Notes under the pieces: model-generated
The model's input: the letters and a program-made list of their open reading frames with translations, nothing else
Told to the model about the DNA's origin: nothing
Databases searched by the model: none
Position numbers and translations under genes: made by a program
Source: Aphelenchoides besseyi
Taxonomy: Eukaryota > Nematoda > Chromadorea > Rhabditida > Aphelenchoididae
NCBI GenBank assembly: GCA_024699855.1
Contig: JAMPIQ010000002.1
Coordinates: 5,642,001-5,706,000 of the forward strand
Length of the DNA: 64,000 bases
Direction: 5' to 3'
Shown: in pieces, positions 23,166 through 34,597 of the stretch
How the letters are laid out: each line of letters begins with the position of its first letter
How positions within the stretch are numbered: the first letter of the stretch is position 1

Positions 23166-23634
23166 AATCGAGATCATAAGCCCATTGCCTTCTGATTTTA
23201 GTATCTCTTTTCAGATTCAATGATTGAACTTTCGCAAGAAGCAACTGCAAAAATGATCACTTTTTGAATTTCCGTTCAGTTCATTGATGGAATGTTTTTT
23301 GATCCCACTCACTGTTCGCATTCTTTTGCAAGGAAAAATGACGCCTACATGCTCAACTACTGGCCCGCTATCAATTAACAAAGGCCAAGCGTTTGTTGAG
23401 AAATGGAACGGCGCGATTTGTGGGCAGAGATGTGATCACTAATGGAATGTAGCCGAGATGGTTGCGTTTGAAGTTTTTTAGTTTAATGTTTGATTGCGTG
23501 TTTTTTGTTGGAAGCTAATGAGCAATTAGGAGTTTTGCAGAAAATTGAATCGAAATTTTATCGAAGGTCTTGTGCGCCAGCTCTAAAATCAAGTCATTGT
23601 TTTTTCATTTTAAAAGCCATCCGAACCTATTAAG

Positions 23635-24081
23635 ATGTAAGTAAAATCTCGAGAATTGAATGATTTGACATTGATTTTAGGCAAAAATTTTGCTGCGTCA
23701 TAGCTCTCTTTGCCATGCTTGCGGTCACCGTGACTGCGGTTTGTTGGTCAGAGAGTTGTTGGAGCAAATTAGGAACCTCGGAACAACACAAACGATGTAA
23801 CAATGTGAGCCCGGATCATGAATTGGTCAACGTGAAGCTGCAAGAAATCGTCAACAAGATAGATTTGTTCCACCAGAATCAAAGGTTAGTTTTTTGCTAC
23901 TGTTTAATAAGTAAATGCTTGCTTTTTCAGAGAAGACGGGCATTTCTGGTCTAAAGTGCTATTGGCTTTAGGCGCACTTGGAATCGGCTTCTTGGTCGGA
24001 GTTTGCTACAGCAATTGGAAAGCAAGTAGTAAGTCTCAACTCGGATTCCTTGCTAGAATCGCAAACATGGCTACGCCCTGA
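23635..24081 (+). CDS. small single-pass membrane protein with signal peptide
   Basis: The start codon is split by an intron: AT ends exon 1 at 23636 and G begins exon 2 at 23681 (donor GTAAGT, acceptor GATTTTAG). Exons 2 and 3 are 23681-23884 and 23931-24081; total 118 residues. The N-terminus is a signal peptide (QKFCCVIALFAMLAVTVTA). A cysteine-containing ectodomain (CWSESCWSKL, RCNN) follows, then a helical stretch, then a transmembrane helix (VLLALGALGIGFLVGVCY) and a short basic tail. The stop is just before a GTAAGC donor, so there is probably a 3' UTR intron to about 24194. A polyadenylation signal is at 24338. Family not recognised. Confidence 0.65.
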
Positions 24082-24337
24082 GGTAAGCAATATACAAGTT
24101 TTTTATATTTACTTTTTTATCCAAATAAATATTGCAATTTTCCGCTTCTTCTCTAAGAACTCAACTGATTTTAACTAATTTTGCATAATTTCAGTTCATG
24201 TACGCGGCCTCCTTGACTGCGAATTGACAACTTGCAATGTTGTCTATTCACTCGTCCAACTTGAAACATTGAATTTGCTATTTGTATTTAAAAAGCGTTT
24301 TCTAATTAATCGGAGCCTTGTTTTTTAAGTTAAAATC

Positions 24338-24343
24338 AATAAA
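24338..24343 (+). other. polyadenylation signal
   Basis: AATAAA after the 3' UTR exon of the small membrane protein gene. Confidence 0.5.
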
Positions 24344-24812
24344 TGCAACTAATTTTGTAAAGTGCCGTAACTACTCTATGCGCAAATAAATTATTACGTA
24401 AACAAATTCAAAACATTGAACTGGTTTACGTTTAACTATGGAAGGTTGTTGTGCATGTTGGGATGGATCCAATGTATTGGTATGTGAGAGATATGTAAAA
24501 TCAACTTTTAAACTTAGGATTAATGTGTTGGTTTTTGAGCTCAATGTGCCGAAATGATTACAATATCAATTTCTTCCAGTTCTTACGACTGTTCGGCAGG
24601 TCCCAGTACTGCTCAAAATATGTGAACGTGAGGCAAAAAGTTTAATCGAAGAATCGCAATTGATTTCAGTGGCATTTCGATTATCATTGTTTTGCGTCAA
24701 AGAGAAGTTGGTGAAAATCACACGGGAATATCGGCCGATGTCAATTCGGCAATTGCAGCGAACGGCAACTGAATTTACTGACATTGTATCTGACAGAATT
24801 TTCAGAATAAAT

Positions 24813-25040
24813 ATGTCGTTTTGTGTTCTTATATACTTGATAATCATTGCGCACGCTTCAGATTGTGTGTCTAACGAACGACGTCGAAGTTATCGGTTTT
24901 ATTGTTCGGAAAACTTTCGTCCACACGCGTCAAATAACGAAGGAGAGAAAACACGTCACTGCTTGTTTCAGTCAATTGAGAAAACGAAACAGAAATTAAA
25001 GCTCAAAGTAGTTGGAAATACAGTCAATTCAGAAGACTAA
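24813..25040 (+). CDS. small secreted cysteine-containing protein
   Basis: From ATG at 24813 the frame encodes 75 residues: a signal peptide (MSFCVLIYLIIIAHAS) followed by a short basic mature part with three cysteines (DCV, YCSEN, HCLF). A TTTTCAG lies 6 nt upstream of the ATG, which would suit trans-splicing. The frame is also open upstream to an acceptor at 24579, giving a 152-residue alternative (starting LT TVRQVPVLL) with no start codon found. The secreted form is the simpler reading. Its TAA (25038-25040) overlaps the stop codon of the phosphoesterase gene on the other strand. Confidence 0.45.
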   Translation: MSFCVLIYLIIIAHASDCVSNERRRSYRFYCSENFRPHASNNEGEKTRHCLFQSIEKTKQKLKLKVVGNTVNSED

Positions 25041-26324
25041 ACTTGATTGTGGATGAACTCTTCTTTCGTACGACCATACGGCAAGGGCAAATCGAAGATG
25101 ATCGGGGGATAAATGGTGTTCAGTTTTCGATCACAGATGCTCGCATTGACGAATTTGGTTTTACCGTTTGTCGTTATTCCATGACGTTCGTGAATCTGTA
25201 AACGAAAATACTAGAACCAGTTTAATTCGTGACACTTACGTGGCCAAAAACATGGTATTTTGGTTTAACTCGATACTCAACAGTATTTAAAAGTTCTGAA
25301 AATCTCATAAGATTGTTAGTTTTGGTTAATGCTTACCGGCACAACCTGCAAGTACTCCATCAGCTCTATTGTAAGCGTTGTAGTCGCCGTGACCTGAAAT
25401 CGATTGGAAGGTTTCAGTTAACTGAGTCGCTTACCAAGCGGCGGTGTATGAGTAATCAAAACGTCGAGTTTGGTTGGAATGTTGTTCCATTTTTGAAGTA
25501 ATGCCGCACCTCGTGCTCGATAGAACGAATAACCGGGCATTGGATGCCAAGGACTACCTGTAGCATATCATTATTATAAGTACTTCTGACTTTTTATCTC
25601 TCAAACTGTTACAATAAAAGCCCGGTCATCGAACTTACCGTAAACTTTCAAACCAAAAACCTAAATAAAAAACTTTAATATCTAACATTTTCGTAACACA
25701 TACATCAATCTGTCGATCACACAAATAAACACAATTGGTTAGCAATTCGTAGCCCTTGTCGATTCCGAGCATACGTAATGCGGATAGTTGCTGAAACATT
25801 AACATAATTTTGTAGGTAAACTATTCGGTTACTTGTACGGTCATTTCTTCACCATCTTCAAATCCGAGTTCGTGGTTTCCAGCAATCACCAACTTGACCT
25901 TATGAGGCAAAGTACCCATGGCCGCATTGAAGTCGATGACTTCCATCACATCGCCGTAATTTGTGAAATCACCGGCATGAATCAAAACATCGCCATCGGG
26001 TATAACGTCGACGATTTCGCTTAACTTTCCATGCGTATCGGAAATACATACGAAACGAACTTTGTTTTTACTTATTGGAGTATTGAGTCTGAATTCAGCG
26101 TTTAAATCAAAAGCAATTAATGAGGTTTATGCGTGTCATTTTGGAAATCATATCGTTCAAAACGTTTAAAACACTTGGGTCGTTTCTTATTATAGTAAAC
26201 GCCCTCGAACTAACCCGATGCTTTTGACGGGTTCAGATACACGTCCTTGACGCACGTATTTTCTCCACAACTCAATTGGTCTGGCCGAAAGGGTATCGGG
26301 ACGAATGATTCCGTTTTCGAACAT
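25037..26324 (-). CDS. metallophosphoesterase, MPPED1/MPPED2 family
   Basis: Cytosolic metal-dependent phosphodiesterase family; its vertebrate members hydrolyse cyclic nucleotides in vitro. Eight exons: 26324-26215, 26088-25833, 25790-25704, 25660-25639, 25557-25435, 25393-25337, 25295-25240 and 25195-25037, giving 289 residues, close to family length. All metal-binding motifs are present: CISDTHGK (D-x-H), HAGDFTNYG (GD), AGNHELGF (GNHE), LITHTPPLG, and VFGHIHERHG (GHxH). The NASICD segment near the end is typical of the family. Exon 4 is a 22-nt microexon (FGLKVY). The gene converges with the small secreted gene and the two stop codons overlap. Confidence 0.92.
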
Positions 26325-29300
26325 GACTCAAAGAATAAAGTGTGTGCGACGAATTGAAATACGATTCCAAGTTAACGAACCAACCAATTCCCAGTGACGT
26401 TTGCAGGGATCAGTTGTCTAGAAAAATGCAGCTAATTGACTTCCGATCAAAGCACAAGTGATTGAAAGTGGCAGACGACACGAAAAACATTCCACGAAAA
26501 AACAGAACATTAGTGTAACCTGCGAGCTTGTGGAGAAAAAACGCAAAAAAGCAATCTCGATTGCGATGAGATTCGTTAGATCGAAATCAACTTCAAGTTC
26601 ATAACCTTGATCAAACAGCGCAATAGGAAATTACGTAAAAAATAGCAGATTAAGATCTATGGTTATGAACCAGAGGTACAGATGTTGTCGTTTATACGGT
26701 TTAAAAAATATGTTACAAGCCGAAAACAAATTAACTCGTAACATACAACAAGACGAAGTAAAGATTAGTTCTTAGATTAACTGCATCGTCGATGCTTTGA
26801 GTGCGACTGATGGTCAGTGCGATGCGTTCGACGATTTTTTGTCATTCTTCTACTCGACGCCGACAGCCAGTGCTCATGATCAGACATAATTTTTTGGGCG
26901 CGTTCGAGTTGGTGCACGTTAAAAGAACAAAAGAAGTTGGTGAAGAAGTGCCCGACAGATTTTACAATATGTTACACGTGCGTTTCTATTTCCCGCGTGA
27001 AATGCCCATACAGTGATGAATGTACCCAAGTACTACGCGCGAACCTAAACATCGAAGAACAAAATCCATCGAAGAGTGTTAACAGGCGTATATGCAAGAA
27101 GTGGTTGTATACCGAAATTACGGTAATATGAGACAAAGAACAGAATGCAATGGAACGGATCAATTGTTTTTAAATATGATTTACAGCGCTTGTGGGAGAA
27201 GCAGTCCATTAGGCCGATCGAATAACTTGATGGCCACGAATCAACGTTCTTTAATGCAAAATAGACGAACATAGCAAAGATCATGTGAACAGAAACGCGG
27301 GGGTTGAGACGAAAAAACAAATGTCGTTCTAAAGACACTTCGATTGTCTGTTGAATGCGCGCAGTTCGTGATAACATCAGAAGTTTAGACGGCAAAAGGT
27401 GCAGAATGAGTGTGATGACGAACGAGCGTTAAACCGTGACAAACCGGAGGCTTCGAGTTTGCCTCAACTGCATGCACACAACGATCGATCGTAGATGTTA
27501 TCTTCGGCTAAGGGTAAAAGCTGTTTTTGGCTTTTCGAGATTGTTATGCAATTGATTGCAAAAAACAGCGTTGGAAAAGGATTCCGGGTTACGAACTGAG
27601 CTTTTCTCGGAAACTCCTGATCGACAAAAAGCAGAACGCGGGGCTCGCGAAAGCTGCTTAAAAGTCGCCGCATCACAAGAACATGCAGCGCAAAATCTTG
27701 ACCAAATGGATTGACACATAACCATGAGCTTGTTGACGATTGGGTTCGTTCTTCAACGACCTCGACTGGTAAGCGAGAGAAAGGAGGCACGTGAAAACGC
27801 ATCCGTACATTTACGTTCTTTGATTTCACACTCGTTGAGAAATATTCAACGATGTGAAGGTCGTTAGATGCGCGATTCGGTCATTCGCACTTGAGATTAC
27901 GCACTTAGTTCGTCGACTACCGGAACGAATTCATGATGAGTCCTTTGTTTTCCAATATTGTCCATAGGAAACAATTCGATCAACAGTATTGTAAAAGAAA
28001 AGGCGAAATGTCATTCATAATAATCGGAGCCACTTTTCTTCGAGTGGAATCGTCGTCGGCCCTACAGTTCACAAGCACCATCGATTTCGACAGCTCCAGA
28101 ATTCACGGATTTTCAATTCATCCAAAGATACCGCGTGCAAACTCGCAAATTATCCTCTTCAGTCTTCACGTGAGTTGACACACGAATTGGTAGCAACTTC
28201 AGATCCTTAGCTACATCATATTGAAAACTGATGTCAAAAGTTTTGAGTTCGATTTCGATGTTAAAAAGAAAACGATCATTTTTAACACGAGCAAAAAACT
28301 TAAAAGCGTCGTCGGAATCTTCGATTTCGATTGCCGTCAAGCGGGAGAATCAGAGGGCTGTTGACGGCGACTCAAGATGATCCGCCAAACGAAGTGGACG
28401 ATCGGAAGACGCCGTTGACTCCAATTCATCGACAGAAACGGTTCGACGTTTTCGAATTCAGAATTACAAACGTGATTCGCGAACAGCGGGATGCAGAACA
28501 ACTGGATCTCTTGTTCGTTCTTCACTCGAACTTGACCTCCAATCGCTCTAATGAAATGAATCCGCGAGCAGGACGAACATTCTACAGAAACAACTGAGTG
28601 AGCAGTTGAATCGAAACTTTCAATTACTGGAAACCGGATTGGAAAGTCGGCTAACTCTTATAAGTCCGATTAATTAACGATATGGAAACAAAGAACACAA
28701 ACGTGCGATGAGTAGCCGTTTCGAAATGGCAGCTTGGCAAATTAACAACCATAACGGAAGCTATGTGGTTATAAATGGTGACAAGTTGAAAGTCGAGATC
28801 GAAAACACAGTTGAGCAAATTGAAGTTTTCGTAATCAAAACCAAATTGTTTAAAACGATTGCTCAACGAAATTAAGCGCGAAATTGTTTGGTTCGTTTAA
28901 CAACGTGAATTCTGAATTTGCGCAAAGTTCCGGATTTTGGGTTTTTGCGCAACAACACACGTCCGTTTCAACCTCTTTGAGTGGTTATCAGCCGCGGTAA
29001 TCAGCTTGAGGTCGACGAGTCGAGACTTAAGGTCAGCAGCTAAAACAAGGAATAAACTCAACTATTCACAACCTTAGCAAACAAAATTCCTTGTTCTAAA
29101 TGAACTCAAAGAAAATTCAAATGCGAAAATTGTGTGAATTTCCTTCAATAGCTCGTTTGTTTGGTTGCAATTGCTAATCATGAACGAACACTCTTGGTTG
29201 CCAACAGTCGACTTGTCTGCGTTGGATTGGTGGAACCTGTGGTCTTGTATCGCGCAAGGACATGCGAGATTACGTAGATGATTGGCACAATTTTCACGCC

Positions 29301-30986
29301 TTCTCTACGACCTTACGAGTTGATTTTTGGTGTTCAAACGGAAGTGTTGTTTGTGAGTAGGAGCAACTTTCAAAAGTGTTAAGCTCATTTGAGCTCTCTC
29401 TTCTCTTAATCATGCTCCTTTAATTAAAGTGACTTCTGAGGAGTTTGTGATGTTTGTTTACGGGCGGTCATTTGAGCAAAAGTGGAGCCAATAAATCGGT
29501 TATTCGTCGCTCAAAATGACCATCAAACACGTTGTTTCGAAATTGGCTAACGAAATGGCCAACGGATGCGTCTTACTCTTCGCAGTTGACCGCTCTCCCG
29601 CGGAAACAAACGTTTTCAACGAAAGCCAGCGGCGAGGTCTGCGAATTTCTGGCCAAAAGATGCGGCGACCACTTCGGTTCGAACGTGTGCTCTGACTTGT
29701 CTTCCTTTTCATTTTGTTTTTTTCTCGCCAGAAGGCACATCTAACGGTGTTTTTTCGTGTTTTCGCAATCGCTTGTTTTCGTTCGATCTCCTCAAATTGG
29801 TGACATCGTAGTTTGCTGAAGAGCGTCGGAATTTCGGGAATTCGCCTCTGATCGTTCCGCCCATTTTCGAATCAAACGAAACACTTGACGGATCCATGAC
29901 TCAACAGCCTCGACGTCAATCGCCGGCGCTGGATGTTCCGTTTTTGCAGCTTCAAACTTTTTATCACGCATTTCAATACAACAAATAAAAAGTGAAAAGT
30001 TCACTCCGTTGAAATTTGTTCAAAAGATCCCGAGAAGCGAAGATTTTTGCAGTCATGTGCCTTCTGTTTCCTCTGTTTAAATTTTCTGTCCACCGATTTT
30101 CAAACCTTCCGATTGCTTTCCGCTTGTTTTTCACGAGAGTTCGAACACAAAAACGCCTGAGGTTTATTGACGTCGAAAGTGTGGGGAGTGGTTGTCGAAA
30201 TCGTTGTATTTCACTTGCCCTATTGTTTATTTGCTTATCCGACAATTGGTCCTCAAATTGGCTAACGGCGCCATCAACCTTTGACGTTTTCGGCCGCTTA
30301 TCAGACCGCTAATTCAAAATACTCGAACGCACGTGCAGAGTCGGTGGCTCCTGAAGGTTCACGATTTGTTTTGATGGGCGACGAAATTGGATTGCACTTT
30401 TTCGTTAACGAATTTAAACGATGTTTTCGATTGCATCCGAGAGCCGAAAGCGAACTGCGTGGGCGCTTATTTGGCCACCCACGACCCGGGACAATGAGCT
30501 CGTTCATGAATATGCACCGTCGATTGGTGGCGTTCAAATATCGTCCCAAAACACACTTCTTGACCTTTCCAGCAAAAGAAACAGTCGGTGTTTTTTCAGT
30601 TCCAGTCCGTACAACTCGTTGGGTGGGTCGCGCAGGTCGTCACAATAAGAACTCGACTACGCGTTGTTTGGCTACGTGCCAGCGTAATGGGCAGAGCCGT
30701 TCGTTGCGCGATCTGCGAGCGGTTTTTTGTTTCCCATCAGTTCGCGCAAAGTTTTGCATTTTTCCCGAGGCCGGCGCTCTGATCTCTTCGACGTCCGGTC
30801 GAAGTTGAGCCGCGAATTTCTCGCAAAATTTCCCAACTTTTGCGTCGCCGCACGGTTTCTCGTTTTTCTTTCCAACATTCGCGCACAACATCGAGAATCC
30901 GTTGGACGTAAAGAACCGAAAATTTTAGGAATTTCGACGCAGCCGGCGACAATAACCAACGATTTTGGCACATTTTTCGCGGTGCA
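26325..30986. other. 4.7-kb stretch without a supported gene
   Basis: Many overlapping ORFs up to 175 codons (30281-30808, plus) reflect low stop-codon density rather than conserved proteins; none shows a domain. The last kilobase (30.0-31.0 kb) is relatively GC- and CpG-rich and probably contains the promoter and 5' UTR of the AKT gene. Confidence 0.4.
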
Positions 30987-33900
30987 ATGACATCGACGAA
31001 ACGAAAAGGAAGCTTTTTAGGTAAGTGAAATTCCAAGTTCTTTTTTGGCCGCGGCGACTTCAAATGAAAAGACGCAGTCTCGTCTGTGGAATTGGCTGAA
31101 CGTTTTTTGCCGTTTGACCGTCGACACCCGTTTGCTTTACATTTACGCCGGAAATTTAGACGCAGACAACCGGGCGGGTGGTAAGCAGAAGGAATTGGGG
31201 ACCGATTGACGGTGCGACGATAGGACGCGATTTTGCAGACGGTTTCGTCCCGCTAACACACTCCGCGTGCATTCCGATTTACGTCCTTGCTGCTTTTTGT
31301 TGTTTTTTAATTTCGCTCACTAGACTCATAAACAAAAACTGCGGTTGTTTGAATACACGTGTAAAGTAAAAAAATCGCTCGCTGTTATTTTGCGAGTCAG
31401 GTGATTCGTGTTGTAAAAAGTGAAATACGTCAACTAAACTTATTTGTACTTTTAGGTTGGACGCGGTTTTCAGCCGCCAGTTTTGCCTCGTTAGCTAATT
31501 CGCTGTCCTCGTCCTCAAACGCTCAAACACCTTCGCTGCCGTCCGGTCCGCCACCCAAACTGCACGTATCGGCCAGTGTTTCGACGATGATGAACCAGAA
31601 GAAGAATTCCTCTCCAGTTTCGCAGCGTCGATCCCAATCGAAAACCTCCAGCAACTCGTCAAGACGCCATTCGGACAACGAACTCGATCGCCACTTCAAT
31701 TCCACGGTCCCGTTGGCAAAACAGTTCGCTGATCGTCGTTGGTCCGATGTCGTACAAAGTGGATGGCTGATGAAGCGCGGTGAGCACATTCGCAATTGGC
31801 GTCCAAGGTAGTGAAAATATTTCTTTGTATAATTCACGTATGTTCTCGTCTTTTAGATTCTTTGTTCTTTTCTCCGACGGTGCACTTCTCGGTTATCGGG
31901 ACAAAGTGGAGAGTTTTGCCAATCCGCTTAATGTTTTCACTGTCAAAGATGTTCAGGTCGGTTGCTAATCAATAAGATTGGTTGGGAGGCGTGCGAGAAG
32001 CTTAAAACTTCTATTTCGCTAATCGAAAAGCATCTACTCTTTTGTTGACGTAAAAATCGCCGATGATGAAAATTGGGTTGTTGAACGATAGACCCGCGTT
32101 GTTGCTTGTTTTCCACCAAATGACATCAATCTTCGCGGCGCCGACTCGCACCGTTCACTCTCAAGTTCAAAGAACGAGCATCGTCCCAAAGTCGAAGAAG
32201 CAGCCGCAAGTAAAAAACAACCATTCAACTAAAAGCGAACTCGACTTCCGGTTGTTTTCTGCTGTCTACAGAACTAACATGCAAAAAATCTCAAATTTCT
32301 TCAAATCAAAATTTCACAAAGAATAAATTTCAGTTAATGAAAGTCGATCGTCCGAAACCGTTCACGTTTCTCGTTCGCGGACTTCAGATGTCAACCGTGA
32401 TTGAGAGAATGTTTCATACAGAAAATGAAGAGACCCGGGAGGCGTGGATAAGCGCAATGAGACGTGTATCCGAAGGTCTGAAACACGAACCAATGGATTC
32501 GGATTCAATGAGTGTCTCACAACTTCCAATGGACATTGGAGAAATGGATAGTGGTGGTAATTCGTTGCAACTCATTCAGCAACTCAATCGATCTTTAGAC
32601 GAAGATCGTATTAGTCGAACTACAGTCGCCGATGCTGGAGTGCAACAGGAAATGCAATTTCAAGCAACAGAACAAGCAAACGATCTGAACTCTACACAGA
32701 TGATGATCGATGGAAATATGCTTCCTCAATCGTTGTTTCCACACTCTGAACCATCAACATCAAAGACGAGATCCGCAAGTGGAGATGTGGTCGCACAACC
32801 GGCTAAGAGTGTGATCACTCTCGAAGATTTCGAATTCTTGCGATTACTTGGTCGCGGAACTTTCGGTTCGTCAATTGCTAACCACACAACTAACTGAACT
32901 GCTTTTAAGGAAAAGTGCTTTTGGTGAAAGAGAAACGAACGAATTGTTTGTACGCGATCAAACTGCTCAAGAAAGAAGTTCTGATTAACAAAGACGAAGT
33001 TCAACACACTTACACCGAAAATCGTGTACTACAAAGATGTAAACATCCGTTTCTAACTCAAATGGTCAGTCAAATAATTGACGATTATCATTATGTGGTT
33101 TAGATTTACACGTTTCAAACCGTTGACCGTTTATGTTTTGTTATTGAATATGCATCTGCGGGTGATGTAAGTCGATTCAATGATTTGAGATTAATCTTTT
33201 TGTATTTCCTAGATCTATTTTCATCTGAATAACGAAGTTCGTCGACACAATCGTAGTTTTAGTGAAGAGCGAACTCGTTTATATGGTGCCGAAATATGTT
33301 TGGCAATCGGATATCTGCACGACAATGCGATTATCTACCGCGATTTGAAATTGGAGAATATACTCTTAGATAAAGAAGGTCACATCAAAATTGCTGACTT
33401 CGGTCTTTGCAAAGAAGATGTTACGTACAACGATCGCTGTGTGACTTTCTGTGGTGAGTAGTTGGCATCAATAGAAATGAATGCCACAGCAAAAACCGTT
33501 TTTTATTCGTCTATTACAGGTACCCCTGAATACTTAGCCCCTGAAGTCATTGAGGATAGCGAATACAGCAATTCCGTTGATTGGTATGTAAAGCTGCTAA
33601 TAGACAACGATCAATTGTATTGTAGGTGGTCCTACGGTATTGTGTTATACGAAATGGTAAGAAATTTAATTGAAGCAAAGGAATAATAGACGATGTTTTC
33701 AGCTGAGTGGTCGTCTACCGTTCTTTTCTCGCGATACTACTAAGCTCTTTGAAATGATTTTAACTGGTAATGCCCGTTATCCTTCTCGCACAACTGCAGA
33801 AGCCCGTTCGTTGCTTAGTGCATTGCTGGTTAAGGATCCCACTAGACGGTTCGAAGATTTCGTTGTTATTTCGAGGTAAACGTGTTTTTTAGTTTGGGAG

Positions 33901-34327
33901 GAAGTGTTCGTGATTCGGCCGAAATTAAAGAACATCCATTTTTCCGTTGTTTGGATTGGGACAAAGTCTATCGCAAGGAATACGAACCACAATTCAAACC
34001 GTCGTTACAAAGCGAGGACGACACTCATTATTTCGACCAGGTACTCAACAAACAAGTCGAGCTAAATACTCATCCAACTTTCAGGAGTTCACACATGAGC
34101 CCGTTCAACTTACTCCTCCGTCATCCCGCAAAGCACAAACCGATGGAATCGACGAAGTGAACTCGAAGTTCACTCATTTCCAATTTCACGACACTTACAA
34201 TCACACTCGTTCGTCGACTGAACCTCATGGACATTTCAGTGGTGCTGATCGAATGTCCGTCGATATTCCGGAGGAAATCAAAGAAGAAGATGAAGACAGC
34301 GGTCTGCAGATGTCGACATCAAAGTAA
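30987..34327 (+). CDS. AKT/PKB serine-threonine kinase
   Basis: AGC kinase of the insulin/PI3K pathway. Twelve exons: 30987-31020, 31456-31807, 31857-31956, 32334-32865, 32910-33064, 33104-33166, 33213-33453, 33520-33593, 33626-33656, 33713-33848, 33893-34040 and 34085-34327. All keep phase; total 702 residues. The N-terminal extension is about 110 residues and Ser-rich. The PH domain (about 108-214) opens [17 protein letters not shown] and has [13 protein letters not shown] long Gln/Ser-rich linker leads to the kinase domain from about 327: [26 protein letters not shown] and [13 protein letters not shown]. The activation-loop threonine is residue 490 and the turn motif is QLTPP (T632). The hydrophobic motif reads FTHFQF (651-656): glutamine replaces the phosphorylated serine. 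Family members are usually 480-540 residues, so both extensions are unusual. Confidence 0.95.
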
Positions 34328-34391
34328 TTAATTTCGACGCAGCCGCAAGAACATTCCACATATTTCTAATTCATATTGTTATTTATTTGTC

Positions 34392-34397
34392 AATAAA
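34392..34397 (+). other. polyadenylation signal (AKT)
   Basis: AATAAA 65 nt after the AKT stop codon. Confidence 0.65.
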
Positions 34398-34597
34398 AGT
34401 TATATTTAGGTAGCAAGACACTAAAATTCGTAGAATTTATCGACCGAGATTGAAGCAGAGACGTTGATTACATCAACACCGACAATTGTGCATACGGAAA
34501 ATGACGATACGCGTAAAACAGAGGTGGAATCAATATCTGTGAAGAACTTAAAAATATTGAAATCTAATCATCATGAATCGTGTAGATGAGCTAATTC

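Larger units (their letters stand above)
20725..23191. repeat. left arm of a 2.47-kb inverted duplication
   Basis: This segment is the reverse complement of 42621-45087. I saw only a handful of differences: two substitutions near 20755-20775, one 1-nt indel between the two genes, a 2-nt homopolymer change near 21790, and a cluster of transitions at the right edge (23161-23191). Outside these limits the similarity stops abruptly. The left edge falls inside exon 4 of the CAP gene and the right edge inside a GPCR intron. This arm is therefore the incomplete, derived copy. Confidence 0.9.

Noticed and set aside
27464..27829. 121-codon minus-strand ORF
   Set aside because: No recognisable motif, no start context and no neighbouring exons that keep phase.
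30281..30808. 175-codon ORF, the longest upstream of AKT
   Set aside because: No domain, odd amino-acid composition, and open frames on both strands in the same GC-richer segment. It is likely promoter or 5' UTR sequence.
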